Part shown: positions 49,183 through 62,360 of the stretch, piece after piece
Numbering within the stretch: the first letter of the stretch is position 1
How the letters are laid out: every line of letters begins with the position of its first letter
DNA from: Glossina fuscipes
Lineage: Eukaryota > Arthropoda > Insecta > Diptera > Glossinidae
Length of the DNA stretch: 64,000 nt
Reading direction: 5' to 3'
Assembly: GCF_014805625.2 (NCBI RefSeq)
Contig: NW_023998415.1
Location: 23,410,088-23,474,087, forward strand
The notes under the pieces: generated by a model
Database searches by the model: none
Told to the model about the DNA's origin: nothing
Seen by the model: the letters and a program-made list of their open reading frames with translations, nothing else
Translations under genes and position numbers: made by a program

Positions 49183-50283
49183 TTTTTATTTTACTTTTAA
49201 CTTAATTTGAGAGAAAAAAGATATTCCAGCGAAGGGAACTGATCGAATATAATTACTAATTATCACATGACGCGTAAAGAGCTGCCACAGAAAAATTATA
49301 ATTCTATACGCGATGATCTTTATATAGAATTCGGCAGCAAACGAAAAACGGGCATTAAATTTTCTGATTAAAATATATATTCGCAAAGTATTGAAGATGG
49401 AAACGCACGTTAAGTCTTTATGAAATTTTTTTAGAAATCGCACAAAACATAGCAATTGTTGGATAGCGTAGAATTTTGACTCTGCATTGAAAACATACAA
49501 CTTACAATCGATAGCGCATATTGACGTATTTTAGTTATCCGGAACCATCTAACAATACTGCGCGAATAGCGAAGTAATCGTATAAGCGCGGGAAAATCGT
49601 CTAAAATTGATAAATTCTTCACTAGCAAAAATAAATTAATCAATTTATCTATGTTCTCTAGCACGTTAAAACCGGAAATATAACTTGAAAGTATCACATA
49701 TAAAATTGTACGAAGTAGTCTGTCTTTCTTACTGTCGTAAGTTTAGATCGAAAAGTTGAGGAAATAAAAATTTCACTTTATTCACAGTCGATAAAGATTT
49801 GAAAATCTGATAAATATTCGCAAAGATGGAACGTTCCGATTCCATTGATGCAATTATTCAAATTTAAGAATAACATACCCCTAAACATACACATTCTTTT
49901 TAGGGCTCTTGGACAGCATAAACTACTTGCAAACGATATCTTGCTTTAACTTGCAACGGCTTTACTTTTGGTTTTTTAATTTTTCCGTCCATTCTTAATA
50001 TAATTCAAGACTCTGTTTATTCAGGTTTTTTCTACTGCTTTTTTACTTTTAAACTGGCTTACTTTCGCGTGCTACTATTCTAAGTCATAAATGCGGAATT
50101 CTTCGTCTAGTTGTCTAATCTAAAGTACTTTCGAGAATATCAATGAATTAAGTACGTTTAGGGTTGTATTTTTGGATTGAAAATTGTGATTGTTAACTTT
50201 TCGCATATAAACAGACAGATTAAATTAGAATTTTTGATTGTGTCAGCTTTGATGACAAGCGAAAAGTAAGAAAACTAACAAAA
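49183..50283. promoter_or_regulatory. Divergent promoter region of VhaM9.7 and Rpn10
   Basis: About 1.1 kb separates the two starts. AATCGATAG at 49,506-49,514 is one base off the DRE palindrome TATCGATA, which binds DREF and is common in promoters of fly housekeeping genes. The use of this site is an inference. No other gene is seen in the interval. Confidence 0.35.
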
Positions 50284-51957
50284 ATGGTTCTGGAGAGTAC
50301 TATGATCTGGTGAGCTAATTTTATTGTAAAAATTATTATTTTTAATTGATATTCATTATACAAATGAAATTTAAATTTGAGCAAAAAATATAGAATATAA
50401 GGCCTCTTGCTATTTGCCTTCCTTTGCATTTGCTATTGTATGCTCGTAATTTTTAATTATATCTTGTTTTTATGCTTTTAGTTTTGATAACAGTGATTAT
50501 CAGCGCAATGGTGATTACTTTCCTACACGTCTAAATGTGCAAAAAGATGGCATCAATTTGGTGTGTCTAACAAAAGTACGTTCTAATCCTGAAAACAATG
50601 TGGGCTTAATGACCTACGCCAAGTACGTTAAAGAAGTTTATTGCTTTTGAAAGTCTATGCAATTAAGATTGATTTGTATTTTATAGTACTGTGGAGGTTT
50701 TGGCCACATTAACCAGTGATGTAGGACGTATATTTTCAAAAATGCATTTAATACAGCCCAAAGGAGAAATTAATCTCTTGACAGGTGTTCGCATTGCTCA
50801 TGTGAGTTTTTAATCTTGTTATGTTTGGTCAAAGCTCATATGAATTGACAATTTTAGCTGGTTTTGAAACATCGTCAAGGTAAAAATCACAAAATGCGTA
50901 TTGTTGTATTTGTGGGCTCCCCTGTCAGCAACGAGGAGACAGAATTGGTCAAGTTGGCAAAACGTTTGAAAAAGGAAAAGGTCAATGTAGATATTGTTAG
51001 TTTTGGAGATCATTCCAATAACAATGAAATATTGCAAGCTTTTATCAATACTTTAAATGGCAAAGATGGCACCGGTTCCCATTTGGTCAGTGTGCCAAGG
51101 GGTTCTGGCTTGTCAGATGCTTTGTTGACCTCACCTATTATTCAGGGAGAAGATGGTATGGGGGGAGCTGGCCTGGGTGGCGCCGGTTTTGAGTTTGGCG
51201 TTGATCCGAACGAAGATCCAGAGTTGGCTTTAGCATTACGTGTGTCTATGGAGGAACAGCGAGCACGTCAAGAAGAGGAACAACGTCGGGCTTTAGCCAA
51301 TTCCAATGCTTCTGGCGGTAGTGAAGCAAGTAGAAATGATGGTGGCGAGGAACCAATTGTTACTACTACTGCCACTGCCGCCTCAGTTAACGAACCGAAT
51401 TCAGAGGAAGCTATGTTGCAACGCGCTTTGGCCATGTCTAGTGAGCAGGTAAATAAATAAAGGAAGCACATTTTTATTGCGTATATATGTTCATTTTATA
51501 TATTTTTTTAACATATATACATCCATATATCCACATATATATATTCAATATATATATATATATTCATTCCATATCCATATAGAATGATGATAATTTGCCT
51601 GATTTTGCTAATATGACTGAAGAAGAGCAGATAGCATTCGCCATGCAAATGTCTATGCAAGATGCAGGTAAAGAAATGCTTTTCTAAACTTCTTCAGATA
51701 ACAGGCATATGCAATTCTTTGTACCAGATGACACTGTTACTCAGCAGGCTAAACGCCCTAAGACAGAAGAAAGCGCTGCAATGGATATAGATGAAGATTA
51801 TTCTGAAGTTATTGGTGATCCTGCTTTTCTACAAAGTGTATTGGAAAATTTGCCCGGCGTTGATCCACACTCCGAGGCCGTGCGTGACGCAGTGGGTTCT
51901 TTGAGCAGAGAGAAGGATAAAGATAAAAAGTCTGAAGGCAATGCCGACAAAAAGTAG
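50284..51957 (+). CDS. Rpn10: 26S proteasome regulatory subunit Rpn10 (S5a/PSMD4)
   Basis: Exons 50284-50309, 50482-50622, 50687-50801, 50858-51448, 51583-51667 and 51728-51957 give 395 residues, like Drosophila p54. An N-terminal von Willebrand A domain ([20 protein letters not shown] to about residue 190) docks on the proteasome. Ubiquitin-interacting motifs follow: [15 protein letters not shown] (about 212-226), a UIM-like [16 protein letters not shown] (about 276-291) and [16 protein letters not shown] (about 305-320). The tail keeps [17 protein letters not shown]. For the last intron two in-frame acceptors exist. The first would leave a 30-bp intron, so I chose the second (60 bp). Poly(A) signals lie at about 52,062 and 52,078. 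COX8 converges from the right. Confidence 0.96.
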
Positions 51958-52212
51958 AGTTGTGGGCGATTCCGAAAATAATCATTTAGCATTTGGCTTG
52001 AATAAGATTGCATTAACTAAACTAATTTGTCGCAGAACACCTTGGCATATTGAGCCGCTTGAATAAAAATGTGCGTGAAATAAAACTCTATTTTATAATT
52101 TTACTTTAATCGATTTATTTGAGAGAAAACACACTTCAACATTCTTGCGTATTGAATTCCATCACTTGTTTAAACATAACCTGAATTTGTCCGCCGCAAG
52201 ATTGAGGACGAT

Positions 52213-52492
52213 TTATTTTAAACCACGATATTCCCGGATATGGTATAATACCCAAGCGGGAATAACTAAGGAAGCAGCACACATACCACCACCGAGAATT
52301 ATTTTTTCCTAAAGGAGATATTTAATTTTATTTGCAAAGGTTTACGTAACTCTCCTTTTTGAAAAGTTTTTGATTACTTACTGCTGTAGAAATCTTTTGG
52401 GTTGGTGGTGAAGAAACCACCGATTGGCAACGGCGATGCACAAGACTACGCACAGCTGGCACCAAAAATTGAGTTGTCGATTTTTGCAACAT
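52213..52492 (-). CDS. COX8: Cytochrome c oxidase subunit 8, mitochondrial
   Basis: Minus-strand exons 52492-52382 and 52308-52213 encode 68 residues (human COX8A 69). The first third is a basic, Ser/Thr/Arg-rich mitochondrial presequence (VRSLVHRRCQSVVSS). Then comes PPTQKISTAEK, the equivalent of the mature N-terminus. A single membrane helix (about 40-58) ends in PAWVLYHIREYR, matching PAGWILSHLETYR of COX8. It is a structural subunit of respiratory complex IV in the inner membrane. Donor GCA/GTAAGT and acceptor TCCTTTAG join in phase 0. A minus-strand AATAAA lies at about 52,113, so its 3' end meets or overlaps that of Rpn10. Confidence 0.9.
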
Positions 52493-54436
52493 TTTTCCAA
52501 GCAAACCCTTCAGATTGTATCTAATTATTGATAATGCTCCTGTTACAATGAGCTACGCAAATATGTAATGTAATATCAGCATAAATGAAAATTTTCAATA
52601 TGGCATCACTCAAATTGCTTTCTACAGCTGGTAACGCTCTAAGAATTCAGTATAGTTGTATATCTTTTCGTTCCGCTAGTCCCACCTTTCACAATTTCTT
52701 CCAGTTATCACCAATGACACCTACTATCGAAAACAAAGAGTGTTAAAAGAAAGCCTTCTTTAAATTTATTTAATTAATCAAGTTTGTTTCTTCTTAAAAA
52801 TATCACTTCCCTTAATTAAACAGTTGATTTAATAAACCTCAAAAAATGCTACTCAACGCTTGCAATGCGTAATGATTTCAAAACAGCGCAAATTTCGGAA
52901 AATCACGAAATCAATTACTGCTTGAAAAGGTCTTGTGGCTTGTCGGTCCTGACTTAAATGAGCATCCTACGCTGCAAACTATTTTCCCTAGTCTGTTATC
53001 AATAGTACATGCCAAAACTTCTACTGCCATAGGGCGGCAATTTCGATATTGTATAAAAAAAAAATTTTAGTTCGGCAAGTGTACGAACGACGAAGTAAAT
53101 ATTTGTACGCAAAAATAATCATACTCCTATGTTTATACACATCAATAATCGCCTTAGTCTGATGTTTTTATCATAAATACAGCAGATAGACCTGATTAAG
53201 TCTATTAACACGGAAGCAAGGTCTAGCTTAATATACAAATGGAAATTTTTGGACACTGAATAAAATCGCGATTTTCTCTTTCCGTTTTAGATTTCTGATA
53301 ACGTTGCAAATAAAAGCAAAAATCAGCAAATTCTTCACACAGGGCTGCAATCAAACAGGCATACGTATGCTTCACGTGCATTTATTGTCAAATATGTTCT
53401 CATTGAGAAAAACGTCGGAAAAGTAAAGTTTGTACTTGTTTTTTGTGTAAATATAAATCAGGACGGCTTAATATTCATATTAATTTTTAAAACGAATATT
53501 TTTGCGCTTTCAAATTTTTGGAATTCATTCATATTTTGGCGCGATCTAACGCCTGCTATGTTTAATAACTTAGGAAGAGCGTGCATACACTGCAATGCAT
53601 GACAAAATCGCGCGGTCGATTGAATGAATCCATGTAATTCCCTATCGTGAAATAAAATATTAAACAACGGATATATCCTAATGCACAAGCATATATCAAA
53701 ATCTGTTAATGCATATATATTATTTCGTAAAGTGTGTTGACGATTACTTTTACGGCTTAGAGTAACCAAAGTAATCAAATAGCTAACAATTTTGCAACAC
53801 TAGCTTGCTGAATTTTCGTCAAAACGCAATTACATCTTAAGAAAATCCTATTGAAAACCTTCACGATATTATCGCAGATTGATTGAAAAGGTAAATTATA
53901 GAAAGATAAGAATATATAAAAAAGAAAAAAAGGACTTTTTTTGAAAAATGAGTTTACGAGCGTATCAATATCAAGTATAAAATTCAATGGTTATCAGCTA
54001 AGAGCAATGACTAGGCAAATATTTTGTTGTTGTTGTTAGTTTTGGCTGCCATCATCAGAAGAAATGCATAAAAAAGTTAAGAAGAATTTACATTTTCATA
54101 CACATATATATAGTGATTTTGAATAAATATAGAATGTATAAAAAGTAGACAAGGAAATGCGATAAAAAAAAGGAAATGCGAAAAGAAAGATAAAAATGAT
54201 TAATAACAGTTATTATAGCATCTTCTGTTCTTTATTATTTACAGTTTTCAGATTTTACGGATGCGGCGGCAACATCCATTACAAGAAGTGCGGATATATT
54301 GCTCAGACGACATCTGAAATAAGAAGAAGAAAACTTGTAATACGTTTCTCTTCTGAATCAAGCAAAGCAAGCAAAACATTCAAGGACAACTTCCGTTTCT
54401 GATTATAAGCAATAAAGCGGGCAAGTAAGCACAGTT
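52493..54436. other. Intergenic DNA and 5' UTR of the makorin gene
   Basis: No gene or clear element is recognised between COX8 and makorin. TTTATTATTTACAG ending at 54,244 is a good acceptor and probably begins the exon that contains the makorin start codon. Confidence 0.45.
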
Positions 54437-57400
54437 ATGAGTAGTGTGTCATTAACCACTGCTACGGCTGCTTTACCTTTGGCATCAGCAGCAGCTGAAA
54501 GCAGTACAAATGAGCCGTCATCTTCAAACAGCCAAATACTCGCAAATAGTAATCAAATAAACCCTTCCACCACGGCGCTGGCTACAAATCCTGCAATTTG
54601 CAAATATTTTCAGCGCGGCATATGTCGTTTCGGTACGTTGTGTCGTTTCTCGCACGATGTGGCGTGCGGCGAAATGATTAATAATACGACATCGTTTCCG
54701 GTACAAGAACAACCCAGCACTAGCCGACGTAATTGGGTAAACGCTCCCGTATTTGTTCCAAAAACTAATCTCACTGGGGGTGAAATAATGAACGAAGCCT
54801 GTGCTCTAGATATGGCAGCGTCCTCGAATCGTTCATGGGCTGACGTAGTCGGTACTGGTGCAACTCGAGTTAGTGTCCTAAATATGGCCGAACCAGGTTC
54901 AATGAAAGAAATGTGCCCATTTGAAAGTCCTTGCCCGTTCGGTCTGTATTGCAGTTATTCTTTGCATATGGAGTTATGTGAAATGTGCGACCAATTCTGT
55001 TTACATCCCAAAGACGAGGCACAGCGCAAAAAACATAAAAAGGAATGTTTGCAACAACATGAGCAAGCCATGGAATTGTCATTTGCTATTGCGCGCTCGA
55101 AAGACAAAACCTGCGGCATTTGCTTCGACACGATTATGGAAAAGGCAGGACGTGAGAAGCGCTTTGGTATATTACCCAATTGCAATCATATCTTTTGTTT
55201 GGAGTGCATACGCAAATGGCGTCAAGCTAAACAATTTGAACACAAGATCACCAGGTGCGTAATCATTTGTATTATATACGTAATATTCCATAGGAATGTA
55301 CCATATGCTGCTAACCTTAAAGACAGGGAGTACTTCTCATATTGTATCGATGCGAAATGCTAATTAATGTCTTGATAAATCAATGAAACAGACAGAGAAG
55401 AGAGTAGTTGATTGAGCGGTGACTTGTGTCTTGTATGATTTTAAGTATGTCTTATATTGCATCTTTCACAAGGGCAACACGTTGCAGTCATCTCATAGTG
55501 GGGCAACGGTAAAATTGAAATTTTTTATTAATTATTTTGTTTAGATCTTTACGCATTTAATCAAGTCAATGAACCAGTTGCGTCCACTTTCCACACAAAT
55601 CAAATTTTCTACTTTTGACCATGTTAGATATTTCCCTCCCAACATTTGCATCACGCGTTTACATTCGAACTTGGTCGATTTGCAAAATTTATGGTGCAAT
55701 CCAGAAAATTGGGTAACAAAACTTCACTTATTGATTTTTAGCACATTGATCGTTTTCGAACTTCGAACTGAACAATCGCAAGTATTACAAAATTGTAGAT
55801 GTAAATTGGGTATTTTTAAATTACCGCATATTCCTAGCGAATGAGTGCTCATTTCATCATTCACGGTCCTTTATTTACCTTATTAGATAAGACCTCAATG
55901 TGCCCCAATCCAATTGGGCGACTACATATATGAAGGAGCGTTGGAGTCCTGCCACATTCATCATATGCACAAAATTCTCTTTCTCGTTTAATCCTTTCTT
56001 AAATGCATATTCTACTTCCACGATTCTCCGAGCATTAATCTGATACATCGAAACAAATTTCATGGACAGATAGATATTGCCGAACGTGACGTATTTTTGG
56101 TGTGAACAATGTCATCGCAACGTCAGACTGCGAAGGTGCCGGATGATCTTAGTATACTTTTTGGGGTCAATGAGGGATTAATTTAGATACGGTCATTACG
56201 AGTAACGGACATTTCCCTCCGACATTTTCCAGCCGACATAGATTTCTTTCTTCTGAAAATGTTTATTGAAGCAGTAGCTGCTAAATCGGTTGTCCTACCT
56301 AACTAGGTATATTTACAACTGTAAATATAAAAAGTGCAGATATCTCGTTGGTTTGTGGGCTACCATCTGCGCGCCCAAGCACCCTGGTGAAGCTTCATAT
56401 CCTTCCGGATAAGTGCAGGATTGATTTATAAGTCATTTATGTATATTACATTTTTCTTTATTATTGTCAATACGAATCTTTTAGAAATTTTTTCTATCAC
56501 CATGTTACATCCCTTTCCCTTAAAGTTTAGCATTTGACCAGAATTGTTTTTTTTTTTTTTTTTTTTTTTTTTTTGATTCGGAAGCGATATTTGCGAGCTC
56601 AAGTTGAAAATATACTAGACTGCGGCAATCGGACCGTTCATTTGTGCCGTGTACTGTGTGCTTTGTGCTGTGTCTGTGTAAAATTTTAAATTAATATGAA
56701 TGCATTTGCAGATCTTGCCCTGAATGTCGCGTATCTTCTGATTTTGTTTGCCCCAGTGCCTTTTGGGTTGAAACGAAAGAAGAGAAAGAGAAACTTTTGG
56801 GTGATTATCGCAAGGCTTTGGGTGTTAAGGATTGCAAATACTTTAAAAAAGTAAGCGAAAGAGTAAAAACGTGCATATTGAATATTACATAAATTATAAA
56901 AATTATTCATTTCAGGGTGACGGAAAGTGTCCCTTTGGCAATAAATGCTTTTACAAGCATGCTCTACCTAACGGCGATTTAGTTGATGTTGGTTGTCCCA
57001 AAAAAGGTCGAAAAATGCATCGCAGTAGTAATGAAATCATTAATTTGCTTGACGTAAGTACAAAATACTCTTTCTCTTTCAACTTATCTTGTATACACTT
57101 AAAAGTTATTCATTCGTCCTCCAAGTTAAAAGTTGCAAAAATTAGCCTTGATATATTCAGTTGAAATCTCTTTTCATTGTTTGCCAGATGTGGAAATTTT
57201 AAATATTGTATTATTACTTTTTTAGATTTATAAACAAAAAAAATGAAAAATTAATATTGAAACTGGCTACTTGGCGCCATCTCAGTTCGAGTTACAAAAT
57301 TACGAAAATTAATATAGATGAAATTAGATTAGCGATTATGGATTTAACGCTTTGATATACCAGTCGATTTTTGTGGAAGAGTTTGAGGCATTGAGATGCG

Positions 57401-58352
57401 TCAAAAGGAGCACAAAAATTGTACTTCTAATACTGCAATAGATTCAACAGTAACTATATATATGTTTAGCGTGCGGTAATAGCTTCATTCTAATCGGATG
57501 AAATTAGTTGAGATTCTCTCTCAAAAAGATTTACTACGTGAGTGTTGCAATAGCGCGGCCAATACGAAGAATTAAAAAAAAAATTAAATTCTGCTCGAAT
57601 TTGTGTTATTTGGTTAGATAGATAGTGATTAAGAGGTGGCCATAATTACAAGCTCGCATATGATTGGCTTTTTGAGAGTTAACCGTTTCCCTACTGTCAT
57701 TAAACGTAAATTGAGGGATATGAATTAACGTGGTTTTGCATTGAACTCAACATTCGGCAATTCGTGGTGAATGGATATATAAAAGTTTGGATGGAACATG
57801 TATACATACATCTATCTATCATTTAATTATAGAACCATTCGTATGTGTGCCTGTCTTGTTAAGAGGTGATAAAGTCGCATCGCCTATATAGGTAGAGTGG
57901 CGTTTCTTATATAACCGTGCAATCGTGCTTTAGAGACGCTGTAAATCATTTGACATTGATATCAAAAATTGATTTGTTTGTAGAAAGCGGTCTCGAGAGG
58001 AGACAGAATATATAGACATCGGTGTGAACATGTGTCGATTCGATTCTCTAATTCCAATAAAGCATTGGCATTTACCATAAATGTTTTTGAGGCGAGGAAA
58101 AGAGAGAAAGAGGGTCTTGGGGCATTTTACCAAATGAAAATAATTCGCAAATGGTTTTTTTTTACCGTACTTCGCTTTCGGTACAAAGGTATATTAAGTT
58201 GTGCGAATGTATGCAACAATCAGACAAATTTCACAAATTTTAGCAACAAAGTGCTGATCAGAGTCGATTAAAGTACAATTGTATCAATAGTTTATGACAA
58301 TTGGCTTATCACACATCCATCTACAATTTGGTTTATATATTTATTCATGAAA

Positions 58353-58389
<37 letters not shown>

Positions 58390-61301
58390 CCGCCCTGCAG
58401 AGAGAGGCTGTGCATTCAATTTATCAAATACTTAAAAGCGTATTTAATGCAATGAAACATGAGAAATTTTACAGATTCCTTATCGCTGCCTACGTAGGAG
58501 AATTGATTCAGTTATTCCCGCGCACTGACATTGCAATTGGATCCGCAGGATTTTGCTTAAAAAGTAATAATAAATCTCGTGCATTTTCTCTTAACTTCAA
58601 GTTAAGGTAATCACTGTTCAATAGTATTGCGGGCTTGCACGAATTCCGATATGGAAATCTACTGCTACTACTGCGCATCCTTTGTTCTCAAATAAAGCTG
58701 CCATAGATTTTGCTGTAGTACGATTTGGTTGTGCACTATTGGTAACATTGCTCGACAAATTTCGATTATCGTGTATTTTTGTTACCAGCATCTGATGATA
58801 TGATTGATGCGATTATCTGGTCGTTCCCGTTTTGGGAACCATTATTAAAAACGTTATACTTTATATAATATTTATATAATTCCACTATTGTTAGCATCGG
58901 CGATCGCAAGCATTTAAATGGACAGCTAGCTAAGACTTTACGCATATGTTTATATCCATCATCGAAAGTTGGGAGAGAGATATATTCATTTTGTGAAAAC
59001 AAAGTATATTTATAATCAGCATCAAATTCTTTATCGATTTAACCATGTCCGTCTGTGCAATGTCTGTGGTAAACATTCTGCTGGCTGCAGAAGTGAGCAA
59101 TAAACTTCAAGGTCGGCAAAAAAAACATAGGAAATTCTTGCACGCAGATTGGTACTCGAAATGGTCTGAATCGGTCGAAAGACGCGCTTACAGTACTACG
59201 TAAACTGTGGACACCTCTGTTTTTCAAAAGGGATAAAAAATTGGTTTTCTTCTGATTATCCATAAACTGTATCAGCTAAATGCACAAAAATTTAAGTGCA
59301 TATTCAATAGGCGATGGTGTGGTGTACAAAAATCGAAAACACGGCCACGCCTACCCAGTGTTATAGTCTATTAAAGTTTTTTTTTTTTTTTGCAACACTT
59401 TATAAGGCACAGAAACAAGCGTCAAAAACTCTATAAAGTAAACAAATTCTTGGACGATAGAAAAAATCAGCCGCACCACTTCTTATTGTAAAGCACGAAA
59501 ATTTTGCTCCTTTGCTTGTTTCATCTTTTTTAAGATGACAGTCATGGGTATGAAAAATTCGGTCACGACCGAATGTAATTTTCTCACTTGTTTTAGTTAA
59601 CTTAGCTATAGATAGTTGAAGTGTGAGAATAAGCATAAAATGCAAATACGGACACTCAACGCAGGTTTTTTCCTTTTACTTGTATTTGTGCTTTCTTTAC
59701 ATGAATTTATTTACTTTCATTCACCATCACAGCAGTGAGATGCATTTCGTGCAAAAGGTAGGTTGCGCGCGTTATTCTGGGTCGCATATCTATTTGCCTA
59801 TTATTGGCTGAATTTAATTTTTAGAATTAATTGCTTTTGCAAGCCATCAGAACAGACTAGCGATGTCGAAGGCTTTCTAAAAGTAACGATTATGGTCTTT
59901 TCCACTTAGTTTTGGCATAAGCTCCGTTCTATGTTGGTATGCAATCGACCTTTGGAATACAGTTTTTAAGTAGAAAGTAGAAGAAGTAAAAACGTTATAG
60001 GCGGACGGCCACGGCTCACCTTTAAAAATGGCGTGCAGCACTTCGTTTAATACGATTACTCATATAGGCGTTATATTAGAAGTGGCATAACGAGCGTTCC
60101 GATCTGAATAATTTTCAAAATGGGATTTTTATAATGGGTCTATCTAAAATCCTTTCCGCACACAAACTTAATACATCCTTGCACTTGAAGTGGCGCAGGG
60201 TATAAATGAAATGTTCGAGAAATGTTTTATTCATATCTATTCTGTATACGCTAAAGAAGATATTAATCTAAAATCTATTCGAATTTTTTGTGTTCCTTAT
60301 AAGGTCACAGATTCATTAGATTTGCTAGAATTTGTAACGCACTGAAGTGCGCTATTGTATCGTCTAAATAATGGTCTTGCTCTAGACATTTATGTTTTGC
60401 CCGTTTGAAAGCAACATCCAATGCTAAGATGCGCTTTCTGGATGAATTTAAAATACATAGTTCAACGTCTTGATGTTAAGAAATCATTTTATCATATTTG
60501 TTTACGCATATTGCGACCATTTTCTGCCTCAGTTGCATCGGTTGTTGTTGCAAGCGTTCTTCGCACTTATAGATATTGCTAGGTTGGAGCATGAAATGCG
60601 GGCTGATGATGATAATGATTCTCTGCTGTGCTGTGCTGAGCTCATTTCTCATTGTTCGTCAAGATTTAGAAGCAATTTCCTCGCGACCTTAAGGGGCCAA
60701 CCAAATCTTCTGGTATAATTTAGCGAGTAAATCTGTATGATTGTGGCGTAAAACGCAAAGCGCAAAGAGATGAATCTTTGAGATAAAATGAAACGGCGCC
60801 TGGACAGAATGAATGGTTTTGCGTATATTGCATCATACCCTCGAATGTCAAAATATGATTTAATTGATTGTACGGACGTACTTACGTATTATGTACAGTT
60901 GAGCACATAACCCGCTAACTGATTGTGTTCAGCGCTTGACGCCCTTTCTTAAAAACGTTTAACAAATGTGTTGAACGAATTTATAAAAGTGCTTGAAAAT
61001 GATTCGGTCATGATTTTGATTCGCATAAATTTCTGCGTAACTCCTTGCTCACGATGATGTGTGCATTATACACTACGTATATGTGTCATATAGGATAGAA
61101 AGAAAGTAAAATTTGAATTCTTAAATAATATGAGTAAACAAAATTCACTCGCAGTTTTTTTTTTTTTTTTTCTCTATAATTTTTCATCTCCGTTTATAGA
61201 TCTATTTGTACGAGTTTCTGGAGCAGCGCGATTTGAGTTTCCTGGATTTTCTTGCAAGCACCAGCGATGAAAGCGATTTTGGCGAAGATTACGATGATTA
61301 A
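54437..61301 (+). CDS. Mkrn1: Makorin-type RING E3 ubiquitin ligase
   Basis: Exons 54437-55254, 56712-56850, 56916-57053 and 61200-61301 join in frame to 398 residues. The domain order is that of makorins. A CCCH finger lies at about 55-74 (CKYFQRGICRFGTLCRFSH). A Cys/His-rich region lies at about 158-200 (CPFESPCPFGLYC, CEMCDQFCLHP). A RING-HC spans about 229-282 (CGICFDTIMEKAG, CNHIFCLECIRKW, CPECR, with the last pair in exon 2). A third CCCH finger lies in exons 2-3 (CKYFKKGDGKCPFGNKC). In the second region the Cys-to-His spacing is CSYSLH (four residues between), where CCCH fingers normally have three. The C-terminal exon ends in an acidic tail. Makorins ubiquitinate proteins and bind RNA; Drosophila Mkrn1 acts in oskar translation. 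The last intron is 4.1 kb and may hide an alternative exon. Confidence 0.93.
58401..58610 (+). CDS. Possible alternative terminal exon of makorin
   Basis: A run of about 30 T followed by CCGCCCTGCAG (to 58,400) is a strong acceptor. It opens a frame of 69 codons ending at 58,610 in phase 0, which matches the phase of the donor after 57,053. The encoded text (REAVHSIYQILKSVFNAMKH) is helical and not low-complexity. I recognise no family. A fortuitous ORF or an old element is equally possible. Confidence 0.25.
   Translation, partial: REAVHSIYQILKSVFNAMKHEKFYRFLIAAYVGELIQLFPRTDIAIGSAGFCLKSNNKSRAFSLNFKLR
58960..59600 (-). mobile_element. INE-1/DINE-like element copy with intact terminal palindrome
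   Basis: On the minus strand it starts CAAGTGAGAAAATTACATTC. A perfect 8-bp inverted repeat with a 2-base loop follows (ATTCGGTC-AC-GACCGAAT, 59,556-59,573). Inside are GCCACGCCTACCC at about 59,343, the ACACCTCTGTTTTTCAAAAG block at about 59,211, and CATGTCCGTCTGTGCAATG at about 59,044. It lies in the last makorin intron. Confidence 0.65.
59990..60215 (+). repeat. Fragment of the second INE-like family
   Basis: GGCGTGCAGCACTTCGTTTAA, CGTTCCGATCTGAATAATTTTC and a closing TGGCGCAGGGTATAAATG resemble parts of the repeats at 19,900 and 41,960. The limits are approximate. Confidence 0.4.
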
Positions 61302-62322
61302 AAGAATTTCAGTTATTCTCCCATCAATCAATTTAATCAAAACCACAACAATACATGTGTGTGAATAATACTGTAATCACAACAAATAGCAGCAAAATAA
61401 CTACTATTACTATTAACTTCTAAACCAACAGCAGCATACACCTTAACTAAAAAGAAAGTATTCTAACGATTCACAAAAACTAAAAATAAAAAGAAGAATT
61501 TAAGAAAAACAAAATGAGAAAAAATAAATAAACAAATATCGCAAATCCTTTTTTAAAATAAAATCTAAATTAAAGTAAAGAGATTTGTGAAACTTTATAA
61601 ATTACAAATAATGATAATAATAATAATAATAATAATAAAAATAAAAAACCCAATAATAACACAACAACAATAAATGCGTAGTAAGTGAATGAATACATGT
61701 GAAAAAATTAATATTAAAAATACCTTCCTCTAAACTTTTAAAGCAACGAATCCAAAAAATAAAAATAAAAAAATCCTCCTCCTACGTACTTTACAAAAAA
61801 GGCTGCAGAAAAAAGTTTCATTTACTCTTGTTACAACAAAAAAAAAAAAGAAAAAAAAGAAAAAAGAAAAAAGAAATAAAGAAAATACAAAACAAAACAA
61901 AGAAAAAAGAAATCCAATGGCTTCTTTGATCCGCAAGAGTATAAAAGGAAAAATTTCACAATATTTTCTTTTTTTTTAGATTCAAAATAATTCCTATTTT
62001 TTATACAAAATTTTGTTACTATTTTTTCTTTTTTCAAACAAAAATTGATTACAGAAACCAGCACCAAATCAAAAAAAAAAAAAGAAATCATTCTTTAATT
62101 TTTTTTTTTTTTAGAATTTTTTCGTATTTAATTCTAGTGATCCCTTTTTTGTGTTCAAAAAAAAAAAAAATAATAAAGCTTTATTACTGAAATTCAGTTT
62201 AGCCCTTGAAAAAATTTGAAAACAAATCAATAACTATTTTATTTTTTATGTCATCCGTGAAATGTGTTTTGTTTTGGTTCTGAATTTTTCCTAATTATTA
62301 CTACTTTTATTATTTTTTCGTT

Positions 62323-62360
<38 letters not shown>

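Noticed and set aside
51698..51727. Alternative Rpn10 acceptor at 51,697
   Set aside because: It is in frame, but it would leave an intron of only 30 bp, too short to splice.
55260..56230. ORFs within the first makorin intron
   Set aside because: No homology is recognised. The flanking exons join perfectly in frame without them.
56340..56440. GTTGGTTTGTGGGCTACCAT region resembling a tRNA D-arm
   Set aside because: No B box or cloverleaf could be built.
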